NCBI RefSeq assembly: GCF_000378945.1
Contig: NZ_KB900539.1
Coordinates: 1,063,660-1,127,659 of the forward strand
From: Methyloversatilis universalis EHg5
GTDB taxonomy: Bacteria; Pseudomonadota; Gammaproteobacteria; Burkholderiales; Rhodocyclaceae
Direction of reading: 5' to 3'
Length of the DNA stretch: 64,000 nt
The notes under the pieces were generated by a model. It had not been told where the DNA came from. It did not search any database and saw only the letters and a list, made by a program, of their open reading frames with translations. Below are positions 21,093 through 31,036 of the stretch, in pieces (the stretch's first letter is position 1; every line of letters starts with the position of its first letter). A program made the translations under genes and the position numbers.

Positions 21093-23906
21093 ATGGCTGA
21101 TTACCGCACGACGCTGAACCTGCCCGACACCGCCTTCCCGATGCGCGGCGACCTGCCCAAGCGCGAACCCGGCTGGGTTCAGCAGTGGCAGCAGAGCCAG
21201 CTCTACAAGCGCATCCGCGAAAAGGCCGCCGGCCGCCCGAAGTTCGTGCTGCACGACGGCCCGCCGTACGCGAACGGCGACATCCACCTCGGCCACGCGG
21301 TGAACAAGATCCTGAAGGACATCATTGTCCGCTCGAAGACGCTGGCCGGTTTCGACGCGCCCTACGTGCCGGGCTGGGACTGCCACGGTCTGCCGATCGA
21401 GCACCAGATCGAGAAGAAGCACGGCAAGAACCTGCCGGCCTCTGAAGTGCGCAAGCTGAGCCGTGCCTTTGCCGGCGAACAGGTGGAGATCCAGAAGAAG
21501 GGCTTCATCCGCCTCGGCGTGCTGGCCGACTGGGACCGCCCCTACCGCACAATGGATTTCGGCAACGAGGCGGGCGAAATCCGCGCGCTGGCCGAAATGG
21601 TGAAGAAGGGCTGGGTGTATCGCGGCCTGAAGCCGGTGAACTGGTGTTTCGACTGCGGTTCGGCGCTGGCCGAAGCAGAGGTCGAGTACCAGGACAAGGG
21701 CAGCCCGGCGGTCGACGTCGGCTTCCCGATCTCTGAGCGCGAGCGCGGCCGGCTGGCCGCCGCCTTCGGCCTGGCCGAACTGCCTGCCGGCAGCGTGCAT
21801 GCGGTGATCTGGACCACCACGCCCTGGACCATTCCGGCCAACCAGGCGCTGAACATGCACCCGGAGCACGTATATGCGCTGGTGCAGACCGACGCCGGCT
21901 GTCTGGTGCTGGCCGAGGCGCTGGTCGAACAGAGCCTGAAGCGCTACGGCCGCGAGGGCCGCGTGCTGGCCACCGCCACTGGCGACAAGCTTGAACGCAT
22001 CGCCTTCCACCATCCGCTGTACGAGCGTGAGTCGCCGGTCTTCCTGGCCGACTACGTGGGCATCGACGCAGGCACCGGCGTCGTGCACTGCGCGCCGGCC
22101 TATGGTGTGGATGACTTCAACTCCTGCATGAAGAACGGCCTCACCGTGGCCGACGTGCTGAGTCCGGTGCAGAGCAACGGCGTGTATGCCGAATCGCTGC
22201 CCTTCTTCGGCGGCCTGCATATCTGGAAGGCCAACCCGGTCATCGTCGACAAGCTGGCCGAGGTCGGCGCGCTGTTCTCGCACGAGAAGATCCAGCACAG
22301 CTACATGCACTGCTGGCGCCACAAGACGCCGCTGATCTACCGCGCCACCGCGCAGTGGTTCGTCGGCATGGATCTGAAGCCCGAAGGCGGCCCCAGCCTG
22401 CGTGAGTCGGCGCTGGCCGCGATCGAGAACACCGCCTTCTATCCGGACTGGGGCAAGGCGCGGCTGGCCGCGATGATCGCCAACCGGCCGGACTGGTGCA
22501 TCTCGCGCCAGCGCAACTGGGGCGTGCCGATTCCGTTCTTCATCCACCGCGAAAGCGGCGAGCTGCATCCGCGCACGGTCGAACTGATGGATGCGGTGGC
22601 GCAGCGCGTCGACGCCGAGGGCATCGACGCCTGGTTCAATCTGGATGCCGCCGAACTGCTGGGTGCCGACGCGGTGCAGTACGAGAAGATCAGCGACACG
22701 CTGGACGTGTGGTTCGATTCCGGCGCCACCCACTGGCACGTGCTGCGCGGCTCGCACGCCGATCTGGCGCGCACCGACGGCGGTCCGGTGGCCGACCTCT
22801 ACCTCGAAGGTTCGGACCAGCACCGCGGCTGGTTCCATTCCTCGCTGCTGACCGGCTGCGCGATCGACGGCCAGGCGCCTTACCGCGCGCTGCTGACCCA
22901 CGGCTTCACGGTCGATGCGCAGGGCCGCAAGATGTCGAAGTCACTCGGCAACGGCATCGAGCCGCAGGAAGTCGGCAACAAGCTGGGCATCGAAATCCTG
23001 CGCCTGTGGCTGGCCTCGACCGACTACTCGGGCGAACTGTCGATCTCGAAGGAAATTCTCGACCGCGTGGTCGAAACCTACCGCCGGCTGCGCAATACGG
23101 TGCGCTTCCTGCTCGCCAACATCGCCGATTTCGACGCCCAGGCCGACATGCTGCCGGCCGACCAGTGGCTCACCATCGACCGCTATGCGCTGGCGCTGAC
23201 CCGCGACCTGCAGGCGCGCGTAACCGCCGATTACGACCAGTACGAATTCCACCGCGTGGTGCAGGCGCTGCAGCACTTCGCGTCGGAAGATCTCGGCGCC
23301 TTCTACCTCGACGTGCTGAAGGACCGCCTGTACACGACCGCACCGGGTTCGCATGCCCGCCGTTCGGCGCAGTCGGCGCTGTGGCACATCACCCAGACCC
23401 TGGTGCGCCTGATGGCGCCGGTGCTGGCTTTCACCGCCGAAGAAATCTGGACCGTGCTCGGCGACAAGTCGGCCGACAGCGTCATGCTCACCACCTGGCA
23501 CGCGCTGCCGGAACAGGCTGGCGAAGCGGCGCTCATGGCCCGCTGGAGCCGCATCCGTGCGCTGCGGGCAGAATCGGCGCGGGTGCTGGAAAGCCTCCGT
23601 TCGGAAGGCGGTATCGGTTCGTCGCTGCAGGCCGAGGTCGACGTGCGCGCCGCTGGCGACCTGCACGACGATCTGGCTGCGCTGGGCGACGACCTGCGCT
23701 TCGTGCTCATCACGTCGGCGGCCACGCTGGTCAGGGTGGGCAGCGAGGCGGAGCAGGGCGTGACCGCGCGTCCGAGTGCGCACGCCAAGTGCGCCCGCTG
23801 CTGGCATTACCGTGCCGATGTGGGCAGCAATGCCGAACACCCGGAACTGTGCGGCCGTTGCGATGCCAATCTGCACGGTGCGGGCGAAGCCCGCGAACAC
23901 GCCTGA
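21093..23906 (+). CDS. ileS: Isoleucyl-tRNA synthetase
   Basis: A 937-residue class I synthetase. The HIGH-equivalent is [10 protein letters not shown] (about residue 64) and the KMSKS loop is [12 protein letters not shown] (about 610). The CP1 editing domain has the [13 protein letters not shown] region, and the C-terminal zinc finger has CARCWHYR and CGRCDANL. It lies 15 bases downstream of ribF and five bases upstream of lspA. Confidence 0.98.
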   Translation: MADYRTTLNLPDTAFPMRGDLPKREPGWVQQWQQSQLYKRIREKAAGRPKFVLHDGPPYANGDIHLGHAVNKILKDIIVRSKTLAGFDAPYVPGWDCHGLPIEHQIEKKHGKNLPASEVRKLSRAFAGEQVEIQKKGFIRLGVLADWDRPYRTMDFGNEAGEIRALAEMVKKGWVYRGLKPVNWCFDCGSALAEAEVEYQDKGSPAVDVGFPISERERGRLAAAFGLAELPAGSVHAVIWTTTPWTIPANQALNMHPEHVYALVQTDAGCLVLAEALVEQSLKRYGREGRVLATATGDKLERIAFHHPLYERESPVFLADYVGIDAGTGVVHCAPAYGVDDFNSCMKNGLTVADVLSPVQSNGVYAESLPFFGGLHIWKANPVIVDKLAEVGALFSHEKIQHSYMHCWRHKTPLIYRATAQWFVGMDLKPEGGPSLRESALAAIENTAFYPDWGKARLAAMIANRPDWCISRQRNWGVPIPFFIHRESGELHPRTVELMDAVAQRVDAEGIDAWFNLDAAELLGADAVQYEKISDTLDVWFDSGATHWHVLRGSHADLARTDGGPVADLYLEGSDQHRGWFHSSLLTGCAIDGQAPYRALLTHGFTVDAQGRKMSKSLGNGIEPQEVGNKLGIEILRLWLASTDYSGELSISKEILDRVVETYRRLRNTVRFLLANIADFDAQADMLPADQWLTIDRYALALTRDLQARVTADYDQYEFHRVVQALQHFASEDLGAFYLDVLKDRLYTTAPGSHARRSAQSALWHITQTLVRLMAPVLAFTAEEIWTVLGDKSADSVMLTTWHALPEQAGEAALMARWSRIRALRAESARVLESLRSEGGIGSSLQAEVDVRAAGDLHDDLAALGDDLRFVLITSAATLVRVGSEAEQGVTARPSAHAKCARCWHYRADVGSNAEHPELCGRCDANLHGAGEAREHA

Positions 23907-23911
23907 AAACG

Positions 23912-24406
23912 ATGAATGCACGCCTTGCCGGCTGGCTCGCCCTGTCCGCCTTCGTGGTCGGGGCAGACCAGCTCACCAAATACCTGATCTCGAACTGGCT
24001 CAGCTACGGTCAGAGCTGGTCGGTCACCCGCTTTTTCGATCTGGTGCTGGTGTACAACCCCGGTGCAGCCTTCAGCTTTCTGGCCGACCATGACGGCTGG
24101 CAGCGCTGGTTCTTCATCGTGCTCACCTCCAGCGTGTCGGTCTGGCTCTTCCTGCTGATGCGCAAGCACGCGAAGGAAGTGGTGCTGCCGCTCGGTCTGG
24201 CGCTCATCCTGGGTGGCGCCATCGGCAACCTGATCGACCGGGTGCTGCTCGGCGCGGTGGTCGACTTCCTGTATTTTCATGCCGGGAGCCGCGGCTTCCC
24301 GGCGTTCAACGTGGCCGATTCGGCCATCACGGCAGGTGTGGTGCTGATGCTCGCGGACCAGTTCGGTCTGGCGGCGCGCACCACCCGTGCGGAGACGGAA
24401 TCATGA
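23912..24406 (+). CDS. lspA: Lipoprotein signal peptidase
   Basis: Aspartic peptidase II that cleaves prolipoprotein signal peptides after lipidation. It has 164 residues and four membrane helices. The conserved blocks are DQLTKY, VYNPGAAFSFLADH, GAIGNLIDR and FPAFNVADSAI; the last two carry the catalytic aspartates. I set ATG 23912. Its stop overlaps the fkpB start by four bases. Confidence 0.97.
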   Translation: MNARLAGWLALSAFVVGADQLTKYLISNWLSYGQSWSVTRFFDLVLVYNPGAAFSFLADHDGWQRWFFIVLTSSVSVWLFLLMRKHAKEVVLPLGLALILGGAIGNLIDRVLLGAVVDFLYFHAGSRGFPAFNVADSAITAGVVLMLADQFGLAARTTRAETES

Positions 24407-24837
24407 GCAACACGATCAAGGCCGACAGTCTGGTCACCCTGCATTTCCGCGTGGCGCTGCCCGAAGGCGGCCAGGCGCTGATCAGCACCTTCGAATCGAC
24501 GCCGGCCACGCTGCAGCTGGGCAGCGGCGAACTGGCTCCGGCGCTCGAAGCGCGGCTGGCCGGGCTGGAAGTGGGCAGCCGCCACGTGTTCGATCTCGGA
24601 CCGGGCGAGGTGTTCGGCGAGCACAAGGCCGATCTGGTCGAGCGCTTCGCGCGCCGCGACATCCCGGCCGATATCGAACTGGACGTGCATTCGGTGATCG
24701 AATTCACCGACAACGACGGCAACAAGTTTCCGGGCCTGGTGCGCGAACTGGACGAACAGTCCGCGCTGATCGACTTCAACCATCCGCTGGCCGGCCGCGC
24801 CGTGCGTTTCGAAGTGGAGGTGATCGGTGTCTCCTGA
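24403..24837 (+). CDS. fkpB: FKBP-type peptidyl-prolyl isomerase (SlpA-like)
   Basis: A 144-residue FKBP with an inserted chaperone (IF) domain, as in SlpA/Fkp[21 protein letters not shown] is the first strand region, [20 protein letters not shown] the FKBP core, and [16 protein letters not shown] the insertion. [17 protein letters not shown] is the SlpA C-terminal signature. It sits between lspA and ispH, the classical position. Confidence 0.93.
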   Translation: MSNTIKADSLVTLHFRVALPEGGQALISTFESTPATLQLGSGELAPALEARLAGLEVGSRHVFDLGPGEVFGEHKADLVERFARRDIPADIELDVHSVIEFTDNDGNKFPGLVRELDEQSALIDFNHPLAGRAVRFEVEVIGVS

Positions 24838-25774
24838 ACAGGACAGCATGGAAGTGCTGCTGGCCAATCCGCGCGGCTTCTGTGCCGGCGTGGAGCGCGC
24901 CATCGCCATCGTCGAGCGCGCGCTGGAGCAGTACGGCGCGCCGATCTACGTGCGTCACGAAGTCGTCCACAACAAGTTCGTGGTCGACAGCCTGCGTGCC
25001 AAGGGCGCCATCTTCATCGACGACCTGGCCGATGTGCCGGCGGGCGCCACCCTCATCTTCAGCGCGCACGGCGTGCCGCAGGCGGTCCGCCACGACGCCG
25101 GTTCGCGCGGCCTGCGCGTGTTCGACGCCACCTGCCCGCTGGTGACCAAGGTGCATGTCGAAGTGGCCAAGATGCGCGACGCTGGCCGCGAAATCGTCAT
25201 GATCGGCCACAAGGGGCACCCGGAAGTCGAAGGCACCATGGGTCAGTCCGAGGGCGGCATGCATCTGGTCGAAACCGTGGCTGACGTGCAGACGCTGCAG
25301 GTGAGCGATCCGGAAAAGCTGGCCTATGTCACCCAGACCACGCTGTCGGTCGATGACGCCCAGACCATCGTAGACGCGCTGCGTGCGCGTTTTCCGACCA
25401 TCGTCGGCCCTAAGCGCGACGACATCTGCTACGCCACCCAGAACCGGCAGGACGCGGTCAAGTTCATGGCACCACGCAGCGATCTGGTGCTGGTGGTCGG
25501 TTCGCCCAACAGCTCGAATTCGAACCGCCTGCGCGAAGTGGCCGAACAGTTCGGCGTGCCGGCCTATCTGATCGACAACGCCGGCCAGATCGACCCTTCG
25601 TGGCTCGACGGGCGCAAGCGGGTGGGTGTGACCGCGGGTGCTTCGGCGCCGGAGGTGCTGGTCGATGCGGTGATCGCACGACTGCGCGAACTGGGCGCCG
25701 CTTCGGTGCGCACGCTGGACGGCACGCCGGAAAACGTGAACTTCCCGCTGCCGAAGGAACTTGCACAGACTTGA
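24827..25774 (+). CDS. ispH: 4-hydroxy-3-methylbut-2-enyl diphosphate reductase
   Basis: Last step of the MEP isoprenoid pathway: HMBPP to IPP and DMAPP, with an Fe-S cluster. Cluster cysteines are in [24 protein letters not shown] and the [11 protein letters not shown] region. [24 protein letters not shown] and TAGASAPE are conserved. GTG 24827 has GGAGG six bases upstream; ATG 24848 is an alternative start. It overlaps the fkpB 3' end. The product precursors feed ispB (46.4 kb). Confidence 0.97.
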   Translation: MSPEQDSMEVLLANPRGFCAGVERAIAIVERALEQYGAPIYVRHEVVHNKFVVDSLRAKGAIFIDDLADVPAGATLIFSAHGVPQAVRHDAGSRGLRVFDATCPLVTKVHVEVAKMRDAGREIVMIGHKGHPEVEGTMGQSEGGMHLVETVADVQTLQVSDPEKLAYVTQTTLSVDDAQTIVDALRARFPTIVGPKRDDICYATQNRQDAVKFMAPRSDLVLVVGSPNSSNSNRLREVAEQFGVPAYLIDNAGQIDPSWLDGRKRVGVTAGASAPEVLVDAVIARLRELGAASVRTLDGTPENVNFPLPKELAQT

Positions 25775-25819
25775 TCCAGGTCTTTGCGCGCTTGCGTGGC
25801 CTTTCATATACTCGAAACC

Positions 25820-26239
25820 ATGAAATCACCGCTCAACCGCGAACAGACCATCGATCTGCTGCGCGCACACGACATCAACCTGACCCAGCCGCGGATCGAC
25901 ATCGCGCATGTGCTGTTTTCGCGCATGGAGCATCTGTCGGCCGACCAGATCCTGGCGATGGTGAATGAAACATCGCCGTCGGCGTCGAAGGCGACCGTGT
26001 ACAACACGCTGAAAGTGTTGCGCGAGGCGGGTCTGATCCGCGAGGTGATCGTCGATCCGACCAAGGTGTTCTTCGATCCGAACACCGAGCCCCACCATCA
26101 TCTGTACGACGTGGTCACCGGCTGTCTGACCGACATACCCAATCACACGCTGCGTGTGGAGGGCATGCCTGAGCTGCCGCCGGGCATGGTGGCCGATGGC
26201 ATCGACATCGTCGTGCGCATGCGCCCGGGTCTGCAGTGA
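25820..26239 (+). CDS. Fur-family transcriptional regulator, Irr-like
   Basis: A 139-residue protein with a Fur-type winged helix (LTQPRIDIAHVLFSRMEHLS, then SASKATVYNTLKVLREAGLI) and a short C-terminal dimerisation domain with EPHHHLYDVVTGCL. It has a single cysteine and lacks the CxxC zinc pairs of Fur and Zur. The HHH segment resembles Irr, which senses haem status in alphaproteobacteria; that subgroup call is inference. The start is ATG 25820 (MKSPLNREQT). It follows ispH by 45 bases but is probably separately promoted. Confidence 0.8.
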   Translation: MKSPLNREQTIDLLRAHDINLTQPRIDIAHVLFSRMEHLSADQILAMVNETSPSASKATVYNTLKVLREAGLIREVIVDPTKVFFDPNTEPHHHLYDVVTGCLTDIPNHTLRVEGMPELPPGMVADGIDIVVRMRPGLQ

Positions 26240-26297
26240 AAGCGTGCTTTTGCATTGATTTTGGCCGTTTCAGCGGCTATCATGCGCGCTCTTTGTT

Positions 26298-26373
26298 GCC
26301 GCTGTAGCTCAGTCGGTAGAGCAGCGCATTCGTAATGCGAAGGTCACCAGTTCGATTCCGGTCAGCGGCACCA
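26298..26373 (+). tRNA. tRNA-Thr (anticodon CGT)
   Basis: A 76-nt cloverleaf. Acceptor GCCGCTG pairs with CAGCGGC, followed by ACCA. The anticodon stem GCGCA/TGCG(A) encloses loop TTCGTAA, giving anticodon CGT (codon ACG). The T loop is GTTCGATTC. Confidence 0.95.
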
Positions 26374-26389
26374 CCCGGATGCAAGTGAA

Positions 26390-26420
26390 GGCCCGTTCCC
26401 CGGAACGGGCCTTTTGCTTT
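26390..26420 (+). terminator. Intrinsic terminator after tRNA-Thr
   Basis: GGCCCGTTCC and GGAACGGGCC form a 10 bp stem followed by TTTTGCTTTT, 17 bases after the tRNA. Confidence 0.95.
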
Positions 26421-26492
26421 TGTGGCCTCGGCCATCGCGGCAGGGCGCCGGCATCCGCAGCGATGTGGATGCGACCGGCGGCGACACAATGA

Positions 26493-26517
26493 AAAAAGGC
26501 GGCCAAGGCCGCCTTTT
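26493..26517. terminator. Bidirectional terminator
   Basis: AAAAAGGCGGCC, AA, GGCCGCCTTTTT. It lies 31 bases past the stop of the minus-strand gene ending at 26549 and can also back up the tRNA-Thr terminator. Confidence 0.9.
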
Positions 26518-26548
26518 TCGTTTGAATCCGGGCTGATGACTGCCCGTC

Positions 26549-27139
26549 TCAACCGTTGATCAGGCGCTCCTCGCTCACCATGACTTCCGCACCGATCGCC
26601 AGCGGCACGCTGTGGCTGCGCAGCGCGGCGGTGACGTGATGCATCGGCGCGATTTCGTGGCGGAACAGGTAGGCCAGTACCCGCTGCGTATTCCAGGTTT
26701 CGGGCAGAGCGATGTGGACGGTGCTGGCCGCATCGGCTTCGAGTGCGGTGCCGACCAGCCATGCGCCGATCTGCTCGCGCAGCAGGAAACGGGTTTTCAG
26801 CGGGCTGGTGGCCAGCGACATGCCCGGTGCTTCGGACAGGCGGATGGCCAGTGCGCGAGCCAGCGGAATCCAGTCGGCTTCGACATTCTGTCCGTGGCAG
26901 GCGGCAAGTGCCGCGTGTTCGCGCTTCAGGAATTCGCACAGCAGGGCGGACAGATCGCCTGCTGTCCAGTTGCGCATGCCGGGTGCAGCCTTCGGCTGCT
27001 GCTGCGCGTTCGTGCTGTCGTGGCGCGCGGCATTCGCGGAAAAGCGCGGCCAGCTGGCTCTCGTGCGGCTGGGGGCGTTATCGCCGTCAGCACGCGGGTG
27101 GCGCGCGACAGCAGCCCCTTCATTCAGACTTGCACCCAT
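26549..27139 (-). CDS. Hypothetical protein, unknown family
   Basis: 196 residues. The first 55 are polar and Ala/Arg/Asn-rich and probably disordered. The rest looks like a mostly helical domain (RNWTAGDLSALLCEFLKREH; ARALAIRLSEAPGMSLATSP; FLLREQIGAWLVGTALEADA) ending in a beta-like stretch (VPLAIGAEVMVSEERLI). No signal peptide or known motif. ATG 27139 has an AAAGG ribosome site; an internal ATG at 26980 would remove the disordered part. It is divergent from pepN, with a large palindrome upstream that may regulate it. Confidence 0.6.
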   Translation of the reverse strand: MGASLNEGAAVARHPRADGDNAPSRTRASWPRFSANAARHDSTNAQQQPKAAPGMRNWTAGDLSALLCEFLKREHAALAACHGQNVEADWIPLARALAIRLSEAPGMSLATSPLKTRFLLREQIGAWLVGTALEADAASTVHIALPETWNTQRVLAYLFRHEIAPMHHVTAALRSHSVPLAIGAEVMVSEERLING

Positions 27140-27207
27140 GGCATACCTTTTGAGTTGTTGGTTCGATGGTAATGCTGCGATGTGTCATTCTTCGGAACTT
27201 AGGTCAC

Positions 27208-27235
27208 CCGGACTAGGGGTTTACCCCTAATCCGG
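27208..27235. promoter_or_regulatory. 28 bp inverted repeat, candidate operator
   Basis: The core TAGGGGT-TT-ACCCCTA (27214-27229) is a perfect 7-2-7 inverted repeat. It is flanked by CCGGA and TCCGG arms, so 13 of 14 position pairs match. It is centred about 83 bases upstream of the 27139 start and about 173 bases upstream of pepN. The symmetry suggests a dimeric regulator, possibly LuxR/NarL-type; it is not followed by a T-run. The 255-base gap holds no gene I can see. Confidence 0.6.
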
Positions 27236-27394
27236 ATGGTCCGGGTTCCTGTATCCGGACGCGCTGCCTTATCTTCGAGGTTTTCCTGCAAACCCGCTGC
27301 GGCGGCGCGCCGGACGTGCTGTTTCCGGGGAATCCCGTCGAAACGGGGCGGTCGGAACCTGCACCTTGGGTGTTATCGACACGGAAGTTAACAA

Positions 27395-30043
27395 ATGAAG
27401 AATTCTTTTTCGCGGGCCATACATCTGCGCGATTACCAGGCGCCCGCCTGGTGGGTGGATGAGGTGGAACTGGATGTGTCCATCGCCGATGACGGCCATA
27501 CCGAGGTTGCCGCGACGCTGGCGCTGCGTCGCAACGAAGCCGTGGCGGCTGCACCGCTGCAGCTGGATGGCGAAGAACTCGAACTGCTCTCTCTGGCGGT
27601 GGATGGCCGCACGCTGCCTGCGCCGGCCTCTTTCGTGCGCGACGGCCGGCTCGAACTGGTCGATCTGCCGGCGCGCTGCCGCCTGAGCACCCGGGTGCGC
27701 ATCCGCCCTGACCTGAACACCACGCTGTCCGGCTTCTACCGCTCCAAGGATGGCTACTTCACGCAGTGCGAGGCGGAAGGCTTCCGCCGCATCACCTGGT
27801 TTCCGGACCGGCCGGACGTGATGGCACGCTACACGGTGACCCTGCATGCGGACAGGGAGCGTTTCCCGGACCTGCTGGCCAATGGCAACCGGGTCGCCGA
27901 GGGTGAGGAGGAGGGCGGGCGGCACTGGGCGCGCTGGGTCGATCCTTTCCCCAAGCCCTGCTATCTGTTCGCCATGGTGGCCGCGAAGCTGGACCGCCTG
28001 GACGACACCTTCACCACCGCCTCCGGCCGCACGGTCGATCTGGCCATCTATGTCGAGCCGGGCAAGCTGGACCAGTGCGGATTCGCGATGCACGCGCTGA
28101 AGAAGTCCATGCGCTGGGACGAACAGCGCTTCGGTCTGGAACTCGATCTCGACCGCTACATGATCGTCGCCGTCGGCGATTTCAACATGGGGGCGATGGA
28201 GAACAAGGGCCTCAACATCTTCAACACGAAGTACGTGCTGGCGCGGCCGGACATCGCGACCGATGTCGATTACATGAACATCGACCGGGTGGTCGCCCAC
28301 GAGTATTTCCACAACTGGACCGGCAACCGGGTCACCTGCCGCGACTGGTTCCAGCTGTCGCTGAAGGAAGGCCTGACCGTGTTCCGCGACCAGGAATACG
28401 GGTCCGACGAATACTCGCGTGCGGTGCAGCGCATCCAGGAAGTGCGCGGCCTGCGGGCGGCGCAGTTCCCGGAAGATGCAGGGCCGATGGCGCACCCGAT
28501 ACGGCCGGCCAGTTACGAGGAAATCAACAACTTCTACACCGCTACCGTCTATGAGAAGGGCGCCGAAGTGGTGCGCATGATCCACACCCTGCTGGGTGAG
28601 GACGGTTTCCGCCGCGGCATGGATCTGTATTTCGAGAGACATGACGGTCAGGCGGTCACCTGCGACGACTTCGTGTCGGCCATGCAGGACGCGTCCGGCG
28701 TCGATCTGACGCAGTTCCGCCGCTGGTACGAACAGGCCGGCACGCCGCGGCTGAGCGCGCGCACCGCCTTCGACGCCGCGACCGGCCGCTGGACGCTCAC
28801 GCTCGAACAGTCGAATCCGGAAACCGCCTACGAAAGGCGGCTGCAGGAAGAAGGCCTGCGCTTCGAGCGCGGACCGCTGCACATTCCGGTCGCGCTGGGT
28901 CTGCTCGATACCGACGGCCGCGAAATCCTGCCCACCACCGTGCTGTCGCTGACCGACGTCAGTGGCCGTTTCGAATTCGACCTGTCGGCGCATGGCCTCA
29001 AGGCGGCGCCGCTGCCGTCACTGCTGCGCAATCTGTCGGCGCCGGTGGCGCTGGACTACGAATATGGCGACAGCGATCTGGCCACGCTGATGGCGCATGA
29101 CAGCGACGAGTTCAACCGCTGGGAAGCCGGCCAGCGGCTGGCCACCCGGCTCATGCTCGCCGGCGTGGCGCAGGTGCAGGCCGGGGGCGACGCGCTGGTG
29201 CCGGACCTGTTCGTCGATGCCTTTGCCGCCGTACTGGCGAAGGCGGATGCCGATCCGGCCTTCGCTGCCGAGGCGCTGACGCTGCCGTCCGAAGCCTGGC
29301 TGGGCGATCAGATGGCGGTGATCGATCCGGACGCCATCCACCGCGTGCGCACGCTGTTCCGCCGCACGCTGGCCGAGCGACTGCGTACGCAGTTCGAGGC
29401 GCTGCTGGCGCGCTTCAGCGTGGCCGGCGCCTATGCGCCCGAGCCCGCCGCCATGGGCCGCCGTGCGCTGCGCAATCTCGCGCTGGGCTATCTGATGACG
29501 CTGGACGACAGCGCGCTGCAGCTGAAGGCGCTGAGCCAGTTCCGCGACGCCGACAACATGACCGACCAGTTCGCCGCCTTCTCGCTGCTGGCGCACAGCG
29601 ACACGCCGCTGCGCGAAGTGGCGCTGAACGAGTTCTACGCGCGCTGGAAGGACGAGGCGCTGGTGGTGGACAAGTGGCTGGCGGTACAGGCCACGTCGCC
29701 GCTGTCCGATGCACGCGCGCGGGTGCGCGAACTGATGGTGCACGCAGCGTTCGACCTGAAGAACCCGAACAAGGTGTACGCGCTGGTGCGCACCTTCTGC
29801 GCCGCCAATCCGCTGCATTTCCACGCCGCCGACGGTTCGGGCTACGCCTATGCCGCCGGCGTCATCCGCGAGCTGGATCCGGTGAATCCGCAGGTGGCGT
29901 CACGCGTGGCGCGCGCCTTCGACCGCTGGCGCCGTTTCGACGACAGCCGTCAGGCGCATGCGCGCCGTGCGCTGGAGAGCATTCGCGACCTGCCGGGTCT
30001 GTCGGCGGATGTGGCCGAGGTGGTCGGCCGGGCGCTGGCCTGA
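27395..30043 (+). CDS. pepN: Aminopeptidase N
   Basis: An M1-family zinc metallopeptidase that removes N-terminal residues from peptides in the cytoplasm. It has 882 residues. The exopeptidase motif is GAMEN (about 265). The zinc site is HEYFHNWTGNRVTCRDW (HExxH, about 300), with the third ligand in SLKEGLTVFRDQEYG. The length and C-terminal helical DUF3458 domains match the E. coli enzyme. It is convergent with a LysR gene 16 bases away, and I see no terminator in that gap. Confidence 0.97.
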   Translation: MKNSFSRAIHLRDYQAPAWWVDEVELDVSIADDGHTEVAATLALRRNEAVAAAPLQLDGEELELLSLAVDGRTLPAPASFVRDGRLELVDLPARCRLSTRVRIRPDLNTTLSGFYRSKDGYFTQCEAEGFRRITWFPDRPDVMARYTVTLHADRERFPDLLANGNRVAEGEEEGGRHWARWVDPFPKPCYLFAMVAAKLDRLDDTFTTASGRTVDLAIYVEPGKLDQCGFAMHALKKSMRWDEQRFGLELDLDRYMIVAVGDFNMGAMENKGLNIFNTKYVLARPDIATDVDYMNIDRVVAHEYFHNWTGNRVTCRDWFQLSLKEGLTVFRDQEYGSDEYSRAVQRIQEVRGLRAAQFPEDAGPMAHPIRPASYEEINNFYTATVYEKGAEVVRMIHTLLGEDGFRRGMDLYFERHDGQAVTCDDFVSAMQDASGVDLTQFRRWYEQAGTPRLSARTAFDAATGRWTLTLEQSNPETAYERRLQEEGLRFERGPLHIPVALGLLDTDGREILPTTVLSLTDVSGRFEFDLSAHGLKAAPLPSLLRNLSAPVALDYEYGDSDLATLMAHDSDEFNRWEAGQRLATRLMLAGVAQVQAGGDALVPDLFVDAFAAVLAKADADPAFAAEALTLPSEAWLGDQMAVIDPDAIHRVRTLFRRTLAERLRTQFEALLARFSVAGAYAPEPAAMGRRALRNLALGYLMTLDDSALQLKALSQFRDADNMTDQFAAFSLLAHSDTPLREVALNEFYARWKDEALVVDKWLAVQATSPLSDARARVRELMVHAAFDLKNPNKVYALVRTFCAANPLHFHAADGSGYAYAAGVIRELDPVNPQVASRVARAFDRWRRFDDSRQAHARRALESIRDLPGLSADVAEVVGRALA

Positions 30044-30059
30044 GAACCGGTACGCCTGC

Positions 30060-30938
30060 TCAGTCGGTCGCGATCATCGCCTCGAAGGCGAGTGCGGCCG
30101 GGCTGAGCGGGCGGCGCGGCAGGCGCAGGCGGTAGAGCTGGCGGGTGAGCTGCACGCCGGGCAGGGTGAGCGTGGCGACCTTGCCGAGCGCGATCTGGTC
30201 GGCCGAACTGACCCGCGGCACCATCGATACCCCGCCGCCGGCCGCCACCGTCTGGATCACCGCTTCGGTGCTGCCCGCTTCAAGCGTGCGGGCCGGCACG
30301 ATGCCCAGCCTGTCCAGCCAGCGGTTCATCACTTCGCGCGTGCCCGAGCCGTGTTCGCGCACCACCCAGGTCACCGCCGACAGATCGGCCGCGCTTACCG
30401 TGCCGGCGCGGGCCAGATCGCTGTCCGGCGGCGCCACGATGAGCAGCGTTTCGTCGCGCCAGGGGCGGGATTCGATCCGTTCGTCCTCGACCGGGCCTTC
30501 CACCAGCGCGATGTCGATTTCGCAGGCCAGCAGCCGTTCGGCGATGGCCTGGGTGTTGGCGCTGGTCAGGCTGAGCGCTATGCCCGGGTGGGCCTGCGAA
30601 AAATCTGCCACATAGCCCGGCAGCCAGTAGCCGGCCACCGTCATGCTGGCGCCGATGCGCAGCCGGCCGCGCTCGAGGTTGGAATAGGCCTGCAGCGCTT
30701 CCAGCGCCGCGCGTTCCATCGCGAAAATGCCGCCGGCGTATTCGAACAGCACCTTGCCGGCTTCGGTCAGCGACACGATGCGCGAACCGCGTTCGATCAG
30801 CACCACGTCGAGCTGATCCTCGAGCTCGCGCAGCGCCTTGGACACGGCCGGCTGGCTGATGCCCAGGTGTTCGGCCGCACGCGAAAAGCTCGCGTGCTCG
30901 CCCACGGTATGGAAGATGCGCAGCAGGTGCAGGTTCAT
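30060..30938 (-). CDS. LysR-family transcriptional regulator
   Basis: 292 residues from ATG 30938 (MNLHLLRIFHTVGEHASF). The N-terminal winged HTH ASFSRAAEHLGISQPAVSKA is typical. The effector domain has RLRIGASMTVAGYWLPGYVA and REHGSGTREVMNRW. The REHGSGTR segment is common in CysL-like LysR proteins, but the effector cannot be inferred. The frame extends 13 codons upstream to an alternative start. Regulated genes are unknown; panD on the same strand follows a terminator. Confidence 0.9.
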   Translation of the reverse strand: MNLHLLRIFHTVGEHASFSRAAEHLGISQPAVSKALRELEDQLDVVLIERGSRIVSLTEAGKVLFEYAGGIFAMERAALEALQAYSNLERGRLRIGASMTVAGYWLPGYVADFSQAHPGIALSLTSANTQAIAERLLACEIDIALVEGPVEDERIESRPWRDETLLIVAPPDSDLARAGTVSAADLSAVTWVVREHGSGTREVMNRWLDRLGIVPARTLEAGSTEAVIQTVAAGGGVSMVPRVSSADQIALGKVATLTLPGVQLTRQLYRLRLPRRPLSPAALAFEAMIATD

Positions 30939-30987
30939 CGCGTTCGGCAGGACAGGGGATGACGCATTGTTCCACAACGGCGCCCAT

Positions 30988-31014
30988 GAAAAAGGCCCGC
31001 ACGGGGCGGGCCTT
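30988..31014 (-). terminator. Intrinsic terminator after panD
   Basis: On the minus strand AAGGCCCGC and GCGGGCCTT enclose a five-base loop, followed by TTTTTC. It lies 23 bases past the panD stop. Confidence 0.9.
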
Positions 31015-31036
31015 CAGGGGTGGAGCAGAGTGGTGC

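Noticed and set aside
20043..22901. Minus-strand ORF of 952 aa
   Set aside because: Antisense to ribF and ileS, with no recognisable domain; a shadow frame.
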